Source of the DNA: an uncultured Verrucomicrobiota bacterium
GTDB lineage: Bacteria > Verrucomicrobiota > Kiritimatiellia > RFP12 > UBA1067
DNA: 35,963 nt
Direction: 5' to 3'
Assembly (NCBI GenBank): GCA_946610035.1
Contig: CAMOCC010000023.1
Location: 1 to 35,963 of the forward strand
A program made the translations under genes and the position numbers. The notes under the pieces are model-generated. The model did no database searches and was not told where the DNA came from. It saw only the letters and a list, made by a program, of their open reading frames with translations. Shown piece by piece: positions 14,391 through 21,920 of the stretch; position 1 is the first letter of the stretch; each line of letters begins with the position of its first letter.

Positions 14391-15817
14391 TGAAGAGGTC
14401 CGCCTTGAAAAGCGCCTTGAGGCTGGTCGTCAAGAACCTCGTCCCGTACTGCGTCGAGGACGCCTACGTGAGGCGCAGGTACGGGAAGGCGGGGTACTTC
14501 GACGGACTCGATGCGCTGGAGGGCGGCGGCGTCGTCGCGCGGACGATTCGGGCGGCGCTCCCCTACGGGCTCGTCATGGCCCTGCGCAGGCGGAGGTTCC
14601 GGACGCCTTCCGCGTCCGAGCACCAGGCGGATTTCCCCCGTGTTGTCGCGCTGCTGAGGGAGCGGCTTCTATCCGGCGGGCGTCTGCGAGCCCTGTTCCT
14701 CGTCGCGGACGAGTCCATGTTCCCTGCGGCGCCCCTTTGCCGTGCGATGTCCGATGACGCATCTTTCGAGCCTGTTATCGCCGTCGTCCCCGATTTCCGC
14801 CATGCGGCGCGGGACGTCCTGCCGCGCATGGAGCGGTGCGAGAGGAGCCTTGCGGCGTCGTTCCCCTCCGTCCGCATGCTGCGTCTGCGTCCGTTGCGGA
14901 ACGGTGATTGGCCCGATGTGCTGGGGGAGACGGACGTCGTGTGCTATCCGACGCCGCACGATTCGTCGTTCGTCAGGTACTGCATCCGCTATTCCGCCGG
15001 ACGCGACGTCCTTCCGATACACGTCAACTACGGCTACTACAGGTCCGTCTACGACCGCGCCGTCATGTCCGGCGAGAACTACGCTCATTTCTGGAAGGTC
15101 TTCTTTGAATGCGACGAGACGATGAAGGAATACAGGGCGCATTCGATTCTCAGGGGCGGCAATGCGGAACTTTCGGGCTACGTGAAGATGGACGACCTTG
15201 CGCTGAAATCGTCCGCCCCGCGCACGCGCAAGCGCATACTCGTCGCGCTGCACCATTCCGTGGAGGGGGGGAAGAACGAAAGGCTCTCCCTCGCGAACAT
15301 CGTCAGGCTTGCGGATTTCTTCCTGTCGCTTCCGGGGCGATATCGCGGCGTAGACTTCGTCTTCCGTCCCCATCCGTTCCTGGTGGAGACGCTCTCAAGG
15401 GAAGATGTATGGGGGGCGGAGCGCACTCGCGCGTATTTCTCGCAGTTGAGGTCGCAGGCGAACGTCGTGTGGTCCGAAGGCCCCGACTACTTCCAGGCCT
15501 TCGCCGACTCGGACGCGTGCATACAGGACTGCGGATCGTACCTTGTGGAGTACCTGTACACAGGCAAGCCGTGCTGCTACATTTTGAAGTCCCCGTCTGA
15601 CGTCGAGGCGAAATTCGCCCCTCTCGGACGGAAGTGCCTTGACGCCTGCCACATAGCATACGATGCAGGGGACATCGACGCCTTCATCCGCAAAGTCGTG
15701 CTTGCAGGCGAGGATGACAAAGCCGCCGCCCGCCGTGCGCTGCTGCCGTCAATCGCGGTGAACTATCCGCACGCTTCCATAGTGGCGCTAAACGCAATCA
15801 AGAAGGACTTATCCTAA
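14390..15817 (+). CDS. CDP-glycerol glycerophosphotransferase-like protein (second TagF-like)
   Basis: The 475-residue protein has a basic amphipathic N-terminus (LKSALRLVVKNLVPYC). A TagF-like domain from about 95 onward aligns throughout with the C-terminal half of the protein at 10838: shared blocks include HVNYGYYRSVYDR, FFECDETMKEY, ALHHSVEGG, DFVFRPHPFL, DACIQDCGSYLVEYLYTGK and KFAPLGRKCLD. It lacks the WYL repeat and RgpF parts. It may act as primase or second transferase beside its longer paralogue. Its ATG overlaps the previous stop (TGATG), and GGAGG (14376-14380) is well placed. It ends the operon; a structured element starts at the base after its stop. Confidence 0.8.
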   Translation: MKRSALKSALRLVVKNLVPYCVEDAYVRRRYGKAGYFDGLDALEGGGVVARTIRAALPYGLVMALRRRRFRTPSASEHQADFPRVVALLRERLLSGGRLRALFLVADESMFPAAPLCRAMSDDASFEPVIAVVPDFRHAARDVLPRMERCERSLAASFPSVRMLRLRPLRNGDWPDVLGETDVVCYPTPHDSSFVRYCIRYSAGRDVLPIHVNYGYYRSVYDRAVMSGENYAHFWKVFFECDETMKEYRAHSILRGGNAELSGYVKMDDLALKSSAPRTRKRILVALHHSVEGGKNERLSLANIVRLADFFLSLPGRYRGVDFVFRPHPFLVETLSREDVWGAERTRAYFSQLRSQANVVWSEGPDYFQAFADSDACIQDCGSYLVEYLYTGKPCCYILKSPSDVEAKFAPLGRKCLDACHIAYDAGDIDAFIRKVVLAGEDDKAAARRALLPSIAVNYPHASIVALNAIKKDLS

Positions 15818-15912
15818 GTTCCGTCGCGAGATGCGCCTGCGCCGAAGGCGTCAGGTTGGGTGAGCGCGTAGCGCGAACTGCGAAGCAGCCGCAAGGCCCC
15901 GCGCGACGGAAC
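15818..15912. other. 95-nt multi-hairpin structured element after the polymer operon
   Basis: A perfect 11-bp outer stem, GTTCCGTCGCG (15818-15828) with CGCGACGGAAC (15902-15912), encloses several small hairpins. They are 15836-15855 (CCTGCGCC/GGCG-T-CAGG, GAA loop, one bulge), 15864-15874 (GCGC/GCGC, GTA loop), 15878-15888 (CTGC/GCAG, GAA loop) and 15889-15896 (CC/GG, GCAA loop). It begins right after the TAA at 15815-15817. There is no T-run immediately after it, so it is not a simple terminator. It could be a REP-like dispersed repeat, a transcript-end stabiliser or a small structured RNA. Confidence 0.6.
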
Positions 15913-15919
15913 CCCCTCT

Positions 15920-15954
15920 AATGGGCCCTTTCAATAGCTGTCTGTTTGCCCATT
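15920..15954. other. Inverted repeat AATGGGC/GCCCATT
   Basis: AATGGGC (15920-15926) pairs with GCCCATT (15948-15954) across a 21-base loop, shortly after the structured element. A longer-range terminator or a chance match are both possible. Between 15955 and 16003 I see nothing further. Confidence 0.3.
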
Positions 15955-16003
15955 CTAAACTTCCCAAACTCTACCTCGCGATGCGCGGCGACCGGATTTT
16001 TGG

Positions 16004-16009
16004 TATAAT
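16004..16009 (+). promoter_or_regulatory. Extended -10 element before the small secreted protein
   Basis: TATAAT at 16004-16009 is preceded by TTTTGG, an extended TGG-TATAAT. No -35 is evident. The leader to the start codon at 16067 is about 50 bases. Confidence 0.65.
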
Positions 16010-16066
16010 GACGTCCCGAGACTGCAAATTTTCAAAGACTGAATACACAACTCGGAGGTCGCCCTC

Positions 16067-16444
16067 TTGAAAACACTCTTGAAATCATTGGCTTTCCTCG
16101 CTGTTGCCACGCTTGCCGGAACGGCGTTCGGTTACGGCATCGGCGACAGTTTCTTCTACTTCAATGGCACGAGGTACACCGGGTCCAATCCTTATGAGGA
16201 ATCTGCCGGTTATGCCGATGGGGCCGAGTTGGGCGAAATCACCGAGCTGACCATCGGCGCCGAGTTGATCGTCGACTTCGTTGACGGCGATTCGATCTTC
16301 GACACCGAAAAGGTTGATGGCCGGGTCACGCAGTCCGTGACCGCCACCATTGACACCTCCTATGTCACGGAGAAGTTCTTCAAGGCCGCCATTGGGGCCC
16401 CGCAGACCGAAGATCCGTGGGAAGAGCCGGGCGAGGAAGAGTGA
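16067..16444 (+). CDS. Small secreted protein of unknown function
   Basis: A TTG start at 16067 is supported by GGAGG (16054-16058) eight bases upstream and by a promoter at 16004. The 125-residue product has a signal peptide (KTLLKSLAFLAVATLAGTAFG). The mature part is aromatic at first (YGIGDSFFYFNGTRYTG), then beta-rich and acidic with few basic residues, and ends in a very acidic tail (EDPWEEPGEEE). The composition suggests an exported, possibly calcium- or surface-associated domain, or the surviving N-terminus of a once longer secreted protein. I do not recognise the family. Its stop overlaps the ATG that opens the GH31 relic. Confidence 0.6.
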   Translation: MKTLLKSLAFLAVATLAGTAFGYGIGDSFFYFNGTRYTGSNPYEESAGYADGAELGEITELTIGAELIVDFVDGDSIFDTEKVDGRVTQSVTATIDTSYVTEKFFKAAIGAPQTEDPWEEPGEEE

Positions 16445-17116
16445 TGAAGACTCTTGCAATATCCGTCGCCGCGGTGCTCGCGGCAAACGCGACCCTCCCG
16501 TCGCTTGCGGGCGAAGCGCGCCGCGCGCAGCAAGGCGACGCGCGTAACGGTTCCGGAAGGCGGCAAGGCGTTCGACTTCCGCATCGACTACTTCAACGAC
16601 AAGTTCGATCGCTCGGTCAAGTTCTGGATTCGCACGCCCGAGGAGGTGGCGAAGCTTGAGCAGGAGAGCCGCAAGATCGAGGTCTCGCTTCCCGTCGGAG
16701 CGGACTGGTACGACTTCCGCACGGGCGAGAAGTTCGCAGGCGGCACCAAGCTGCAGAGGGAGTATCCTATCGACAGCTTCCCGATCTTCGTGAAGGCCGG
16801 CTCGGTGCTTCCGCTCGGACCCGACGTGCAGTACGCGACGGAGAAGACGGACAAGCCGATCGAGCTGCGCGTCTATCCCGGCGCGGACGCCTCGTTCACG
16901 CTCTACTGCGACGACAACGAGACTTACGCATACGAGAAGGGCGCGTTCGAGAAGATCCCGCTCAAGTGGGACGACGCCGAGAAGACGCTCACGATCGGCG
17001 CGCGCGCGGGCTCGTTCCCCGGTATGCGGAAGACCATCGAGTTCCGCTTCGTCTGCGGCGATGCAGCGAAAACCATCCACTACGACGGCAGGTCTGTTGC
17101 GGCGACATTGCAATAG
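16444..17116 (+). pseudogene. Decayed GH31 alpha-glycosidase: signal peptide plus C-terminal domain, frameshifted
   Basis: ATG 16444 encodes a signal peptide (MKTLAISVAAVLAANATLPSLAG) in one frame. From about 16530 the meaningful coding is in another frame, so a one-base indel lies between roughly 16507 and 16535. That second frame, ending at 17116, has a PA14-like strand block (GGKAFDFRIDYFNDKFDRSV) followed directly by the C-terminal beta domains of a GH31 enzyme (LPVGADWYDFRTGEKF, FPIFVKAGSVLPLGPDVQYA, IPLKWDDAEKTLTIGAR). The end closely matches the intact GH31 at 32750-35008. The whole catalytic barrel is missing, so no hydrolase activity is expected. Confidence 0.85.
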
Positions 17117-17173
17117 GCGCATCACTCCCGCATTCGATGTCGAAGTCCGTGGACGCCCAGCCTGTCCATCCCG

Positions 17174-17193
17174 CATAGCCCGAAAGGACTATG
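17174..17193. promoter_or_regulatory. Palindromic operator-like site upstream of the GH43 gene
   Basis: CATAGCCCGAAAGGACTATG has 7 of 8 arm positions paired around a 4-base GAAA spacer. Its centre (17183.5) is 32.5 bp before the -10 at 17216. That is the same geometry as the TCACAC-type sites at 24027 and 32635, although the arm sequence differs. It is placed where an activator would contact polymerase. Confidence 0.5.
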
Positions 17194-17215
17194 GCGCATC
17201 TTCTGTCATGTGAGG

Positions 17216-17221
17216 TATAAT
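17216..17221 (+). promoter_or_regulatory. -10 element of the GH43 gene
   Basis: TATAAT at 17216-17221 is preceded by GAGG. No -35 matches at 16-19 bp. Initiation near 17228 would give a leader of about 118 bases before the GH43 start. That leader would begin exactly at an ATG opening a 9-codon frame (17228-17257, MGCFVQEQR). Confidence 0.65.
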
Positions 17222-17345
17222 GTGCGCATGGGATGTTTTGTCCAGGAGCAGCGTTGATGGCGGCGATTGGAGCCATCGGCCTGACGAACGGACTTCTGAT
17301 GAAAACGCGGACCCGAAGGGCGCGATCAAAGCGAAAGGGAAAGAA

Positions 17346-18710
17346 ATGAAGAAAGTAGCAATGGCCGTTTCGACGGCGATGCTCGCGGGGGCGTCGCTCG
17401 CCGTCAATCCGATACTCACCCACAAGTATTCCGCGGACCCTAACGCGTTCGTCTGGAAGGACAGGCTCTACGTCATGTGTAGCCACGACCTCGACGGACA
17501 GAAGGGCTTCGACATGAAGGACTACGTTCTTCTGTCTACTGACGACCTTGTCAACTGGACGGACCACGGCGATGTCTTCGTCGGAGGCAAGGACGTCAAG
17601 TGGTGCTGGAACCTCTACGCGCCAGGCGTTGCGCAGAGGAATGGAAAGATATACCTCTACTATCCCAATTCGGGCGGGCCAATTGGCGTCGCTGTTGCGG
17701 ACAGTCCAGAAGGTCCCTACACAGATCCGCTCGGCAAGCATCTGATCGGGCGCGAGATGCCGGGCTGCGACTCGGCGTGGGTGTTCGACCCGGCGGCGTT
17801 CGTCGACGACGACGGCAGGGGGTATCTGTACTTCGGCGGCAACGGCGACACGATGGCCCGCGCGGTGAAGCTGAACGACGACATGATCAGCGCGCAGTTC
17901 CCCGGAATAATGATGAAGGCGTCAAAGGACGGCAGGGAGGCTACGGGCATGCCGAGCTTCTTCGAGGCGTCGTATATGCACAAGCACAACGGGAAGTACT
18001 ACTTCTCTTATTCGGCGAACTTCCCCGACCGCGGCGCGTCCATCGACTACGCGATCGGCGACTCGCCGCTCGGTCCGTTCGAGTGGAAGGGCGCGATCCT
18101 TCCGAACTTCAACGACAACTCCTGGAACAAAAACCACCATTCCGTCGTCGAGTTCCGCGGAAAGAACTACATCCTCTACCATTCGCGCCTGCTGACGAAC
18201 AGGCAGGGGCACGGCAACGTCTACGAGCGCTCCGTGTGCATAGACGAGCTCAAGTACAACGACGATGGAACGATTGTCCAGGTTGTTCCGACGCACGAGG
18301 GTCCGAAACAGCTTAAGTCCATGAATCCGTACAAGTCAAACCTGTCCGTGACGATTTGCCAGGACGAGAACGTCAAGGTGACGATGGCGGACGTAAAGGG
18401 AAAGAACCGCAGTGTAGTCGCAGTCGGAGGCGATGGGGCGTGGATACGCTACGCCGGCTTTGCGTTCGACAAGGCACCCGCTTCCGTCGAGGTCTTGTGT
18501 CGCGCCAAGGGCGAGGCGACTGTTGAGATACGCAAGGGAACTGTGGACGGTCCTGTAGTCGCCGCGGTTCCGCTCAAGAACACGAATGGCGCGTTCGCGA
18601 AGGCGACCGCAAAGACAGGTAACATCGTCAAGGAGACGTGCGACCTTTACTTTGTGTTCAAGGGCGCGGCCGAGGGAATCGAGTTCGCCGCCTATCAGTT
18701 CAGGAAGTGA
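17346..18710 (+). CDS. Secreted GH43 glycosidase with C-terminal CBM6-like domain
   Basis: The 454-residue protein has a signal peptide (MKKVAMAVSTAMLAGASLAV). A five-bladed beta-propeller GH43 domain covers about 24-330. The catalytic trio can be placed: general base Asp31 (YSADPNAF), modulator Asp148 (VFDPAAFVDDDG) and general acid Glu207 (FFEASYMHK). A CBM6-like beta sandwich (about 345-454) follows, with AWIRYAGFAFDKAP and GIEFAAYQF. Likely activity is beta-xylosidase or alpha-L-arabinofuranosidase on xylan or arabinan oligomers, inferred from family and context. ATG 17346 is chosen because an AAAGGGA tract lies just upstream and the signal peptide starts there; in-frame starts further up would add 42 unrelated residues. 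Confidence 0.88.
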   Translation: MKKVAMAVSTAMLAGASLAVNPILTHKYSADPNAFVWKDRLYVMCSHDLDGQKGFDMKDYVLLSTDDLVNWTDHGDVFVGGKDVKWCWNLYAPGVAQRNGKIYLYYPNSGGPIGVAVADSPEGPYTDPLGKHLIGREMPGCDSAWVFDPAAFVDDDGRGYLYFGGNGDTMARAVKLNDDMISAQFPGIMMKASKDGREATGMPSFFEASYMHKHNGKYYFSYSANFPDRGASIDYAIGDSPLGPFEWKGAILPNFNDNSWNKNHHSVVEFRGKNYILYHSRLLTNRQGHGNVYERSVCIDELKYNDDGTIVQVVPTHEGPKQLKSMNPYKSNLSVTICQDENVKVTMADVKGKNRSVVAVGGDGAWIRYAGFAFDKAPASVEVLCRAKGEATVEIRKGTVDGPVVAAVPLKNTNGAFAKATAKTGNIVKETCDLYFVFKGAAEGIEFAAYQFRK

Positions 18711-18902
18711 CTTCACGAATCATGCAACGCCGTCCCCGCGTTGACCTTGTGAGAAATCGGCGGATGCTGGCCATGCCTTCTGTAGAAGCTTCTTCAGGGC
18801 CGTCGTAGCGGCATCGAGCGCGAGCGGGCGTTCAGCGACTCAAGCCAGAGCACAACCGCGACCGCTGGGGCTACATGGGGGGGGCGACGACCGATCGATC
18901 CA

Positions 18903-18918
18903 TCACTCATTTGGGTAA
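18903..18918. promoter_or_regulatory. TCACAC-type palindromic site upstream of GH95
   Basis: TCACTCATTTGGGTAA is an imperfect copy of the palindrome found at 24027 and 32635. It is likewise followed by TATC. Its centre (18910.5) lies 31.5 bp before the -10 at 18942. It is the weakest of the three copies. Confidence 0.55.
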
Positions 18919-18941
18919 TATCCTGTGGCGGTGCGATATGG

Positions 18942-18947
18942 TAGAAT
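18942..18947 (+). promoter_or_regulatory. Extended -10 element giving an apparently leaderless GH95 transcript
   Basis: TAGAAT (18942-18947) is preceded by TATGG. Only six bases separate it from the ATG at 18954, so transcription should start at or within a base or two of the start codon. There is no ribosome binding site between, which agrees with a leaderless mRNA. The rest of the spacer (18711-18902) shows only an AGAAGCTTCT palindrome and no gene. Confidence 0.6.
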
Positions 18948-18953
18948 GGTGGC

Positions 18954-21272
18954 ATGAAAACGACTGACCAGATTCGCATAATCGGCTCTGCCTTCCTAAC
19001 CGCCGTGCTGTCGCTTACCGCGTCCGCCGCGTATGAACTGAAATACGACTCCCCGGCAAGGATCTGGGAGGAGGCGCTGCCGCTCGGCGGCGGCTCTGTC
19101 GGCGCGATGGTCTGGGGCGGCGTCCAACACGAGACCGTCGACCTCAACGAGGACACCGTCTGGAGCGGCTCGCCCAACTCCAACGTCAACCCCGACTTCA
19201 AGGCTTGCCTCGACGAACTAAGGAAGGCAATCCTCGCCGGCGACTGGGAGAAGGCAAATCCCGGACGCATCCCCGGCGCGCGCAACCACGGTATGAACTA
19301 CCAGTTCCCCGGTTCGCTCAAGCTGGACTTCGATGGCGTCGGCGAAAAGATCGACGGCTATCAGCGCGAGCTTTCGCTTGACTCCGCGTGCGCGACCGTC
19401 TTGTTTGCCGCCGATGGAATACGCAATGAGAGAGTCGCCTTCACGCCGCTAGGAAAGGGAGGCTTAGTCTATTGCCTCGCCGCCAAGAAGGGCAAGAAGG
19501 GCGCCCTTGCGTTCCGCGCCTCGCTCAAGCGCGCGCACGACAATGCGACGGTTTCCGTCGAAGACGGAACTCTCGTCCTTCGCGGCGTGACGTCCGACAA
19601 GGACGGCGTCCCCGGGAAGGTGCGCTATACCGTCCTCGTCAAGGTCGCGGACTGCGACGGAAAGGTTGCCCCCGAAGGCGACGCCATTCGAGTCTCCGGC
19701 GCATCAAAGGCCACGGTCTATGTCGCGATAGGCACGAACTTCAAGAGATACGACGACATCTCCGGCGATGCGGACACCGTTGCGCGGAAGCGGCTCGCCG
19801 AACTGACGGCGGGGAACGCGAAATCGCTTTTCGCCGCGCACTGCAAGGCATACCGCGAGCAGGCGGACCGGTGTACGCTCGACCTAGGGACGGATAAGTT
19901 TCCGCAGAAGACGACGGACCGCCGCCTCGCTGATTTCGCGTCTTCGGACGATCCGTATTTCGCCGCGCTGTATTTCCGCTTCGGACGCTACCTGCTCATC
20001 TCCTGCTCGCAGCCAGGCACGCAGCCTGCGAACCTCCAGGGGCTGTGGAACAACAGCCTCACCCCGCCGTGGTGCTCGAAGTACACGGTGAACATCAACA
20101 CCGAGATGAACTACTGGCCGAGCGAGGTGACCAACCTCGGCGAGCTTTCCAATCCGCTCTTCAAGATGATCGGCGAGCTTTCCGTCACAGGCGCGAAGGC
20201 GGCGGAGGAGATGTATGGCGCGAAGGGCTGGGTGACGCACCACAACACGGACATCTGGCGCATTGCCGGACCCGTCGACACCTGGATAGCCTGCGGCTGG
20301 TGGCCCTCCGGCGGCGGATGGCTTTCGACTCACATCTGGGAACACTACCTGTACACGCGCGACAGGAAGTTCCTGGAGGAGAACTACGGAGTCCTCAAGG
20401 GCGCAGCGGAGTTCTTCGACACCTTCGCCGTGGTGAACCCGCAGACTGGACGCCTTGCGTTCATTCCGTCGAACTCCCCGGAGAACACGCCCTACCAGCG
20501 CCCGCACGGACTCGACCCGTCCTGCACGATGGACCACGCGATTGCGCGCGACGTGTGGAACGCCGTCATCGAGGCGGCGCGAATCCTCGGACGAGACGCC
20601 GACTACGCCGCACATCTTGCGGAGCGCGTGAAGATGCTCGAGCCGTACCATGTCGGCAACTGGGGTCAGCTTCAGGAGTGGGGCAAGGACGTTGACGTCC
20701 CATGGGATACTCATCGCCACGTCTCGCATCTCTACGGACTCTACCCCTCGGCGCAGATAACTCCCGAGACGCCGGAGCTCTTCAACGCCGCGCGCGTCTC
20801 GCTCGCGAAGCGCGGCGACGTCTCGACCGGATGGGCCATGGGCTGGCGAGTGTGCCTTTGGGCGCGCCTTCTCGACGGAGACCACGCGTTCAAGCTTATA
20901 CAGAACCAGCTATCGCCTCTCGGCAAGGTCGAGGGCGGCGGCGGAACATATCCCAACCTCTTCGACGCGCATCCCCCGTTCCAGATCGACGGCAACTTCG
21001 GCTGCACTGCCGGCATCGCCGAGATGCTGATGCAGAGCCACCGCGGTTTCGTCGAGCTCCTGCCTGCTTTGCCGTCCGCATGGCCCAACGGCTCTGTCAA
21101 GGGACTTCGCGCGCGCGGCGGATGGACGGTCGACTTCACGTGGAAGAATGGTGCGGTCACGGACTGCAGGGTCAAGGCTGGCGTCGGCGGAAAGCTGAAG
21201 ATAAAGATCAACGGCAAGATGTCCGAGTATAGCGTCAGGCCGGGTGCTACGGTCCGACCGAAGACCGAGTGA
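18954..21272 (+). CDS. Secreted GH95 alpha-L-fucosidase/alpha-L-galactosidase
   Basis: GH95 enzymes remove terminal alpha-1,2-L-fucose or alpha-L-galactose by inversion, for example from xyloglucan side chains or host glycans. The 772-residue protein has a signal peptide ending near ASAAYELKY. An N-terminal beta-sandwich follows (LPLGGGSVGAMVWGG, LNEDTVWSG), then the (alpha/alpha)6 catalytic barrel from about 320 to 700. The catalytic asparagines are Asn380 and Asn382 in NINTEMNYW. Asp679 in QIDGNFGCTAGIAEM is the conserved acidic residue near the end. HRHVSHLYGLYP is also typical. I could not place the catalytic Glu with certainty. Its promoter carries the shared palindrome at 18903. It converges on the response-regulator gene with a 33-base gap. 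Confidence 0.93.
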   Translation: MKTTDQIRIIGSAFLTAVLSLTASAAYELKYDSPARIWEEALPLGGGSVGAMVWGGVQHETVDLNEDTVWSGSPNSNVNPDFKACLDELRKAILAGDWEKANPGRIPGARNHGMNYQFPGSLKLDFDGVGEKIDGYQRELSLDSACATVLFAADGIRNERVAFTPLGKGGLVYCLAAKKGKKGALAFRASLKRAHDNATVSVEDGTLVLRGVTSDKDGVPGKVRYTVLVKVADCDGKVAPEGDAIRVSGASKATVYVAIGTNFKRYDDISGDADTVARKRLAELTAGNAKSLFAAHCKAYREQADRCTLDLGTDKFPQKTTDRRLADFASSDDPYFAALYFRFGRYLLISCSQPGTQPANLQGLWNNSLTPPWCSKYTVNINTEMNYWPSEVTNLGELSNPLFKMIGELSVTGAKAAEEMYGAKGWVTHHNTDIWRIAGPVDTWIACGWWPSGGGWLSTHIWEHYLYTRDRKFLEENYGVLKGAAEFFDTFAVVNPQTGRLAFIPSNSPENTPYQRPHGLDPSCTMDHAIARDVWNAVIEAARILGRDADYAAHLAERVKMLEPYHVGNWGQLQEWGKDVDVPWDTHRHVSHLYGLYPSAQITPETPELFNAARVSLAKRGDVSTGWAMGWRVCLWARLLDGDHAFKLIQNQLSPLGKVEGGGGTYPNLFDAHPPFQIDGNFGCTAGIAEMLMQSHRGFVELLPALPSAWPNGSVKGLRARGGWTVDFTWKNGAVTDCRVKAGVGGKLKIKINGKMSEYSVRPGATVRPKTE

Positions 21273-21305
21273 TCGGACTCTGATGCCGCACGGCGTGAAT
21301 GACCG

Positions 21306-21920
21306 TCAGCTTGAGGCCAGGCCGCGGCGGATCGCCTCCGCGACCGCCTCGGCGCGCGTTTCGACGTCCATCTTCGCGAAGACGTGCCGAAGGTGCGACT
21401 TGACGGTGTCCACGCTGATCTCGAGAACCGACGATATGTCCTTGTTGGTGAGTCCGCGCGCCATGAGGCGCAGGAGCTCCAGTTCGCGCGGCGTGAGGTC
21501 GGGGAGAGTCTTGCGCATTTCGTAGATTCTCCGCACCTGGTCCGTCATGTACGTCTCGCCTGCTGCAATCTTGTTGACGGCGTCGACAATGATTTCCGGA
21601 CGGTTGTCCTTCACTACATATCCGCGCGCGCCTGCCTCAAGCGAGCGGAAGATGTCCTCCTCCGCGTCTGAAGTTGAAAGCATCAGCACCTTGAGCTTCG
21701 GGAAAGCGGCGAGAATCTCGTCGAGCGCGGAGAGTCCGTCTCGCCCAGGCATCCTTATGTCCAGGAGGAGGATGTCGGGATTGTGCTCGCGCACGGCCTT
21801 CATGGCCTCGTCTCCATCCGCCGCCTCGGCTACTACTTCGATTTTCGGGTTGATCTTAAGGACGAACCTTAGCCCCATCCTCACGACCGCGTGGTCGTCT
21901 GCAATTACGAGTCTGATCAT
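21306..21920 (-). CDS. NarL/FixJ-family response regulator
   Basis: The 204-residue protein has a receiver domain (1-120) with the acidic pair Asp8/Asp9, phosphoacceptor Asp54 (LLLDIRMPG), a switch Ser/Thr at 82-83 and Lys104 (YVVKDN). A LuxR-type helix-turn-helix covers about 138-204 (LTPRELELLRLMARGLTNKDI, VSVDTVKSHLRHVF-like). It is probably an activator. Its ATG overlaps the stop of the histidine kinase, so the two are co-translated and presumably partners. The pair lies among hemicellulase genes whose promoters carry a shared palindrome, making it the local candidate to bind those sites. Confidence 0.93.
   Translation of the reverse strand: MIRLVIADDHAVVRMGLRFVLKINPKIEVVAEAADGDEAMKAVREHNPDILLLDIRMPGRDGLSALDEILAAFPKLKVLMLSTSDAEEDIFRSLEAGARGYVVKDNRPEIIVDAVNKIAAGETYMTDQVRRIYEMRKTLPDLTPRELELLRLMARGLTNKDISSVLEISVDTVKSHLRHVFAKMDVETRAEAVAEAIRRGLASS

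Noticed and set aside
16444-17116. Programmed frameshift producing a functional GH31-like protein
   Set aside because: No slippery sequence or downstream structure is evident, and the catalytic barrel is missing anyway. Decay is the simpler reading.
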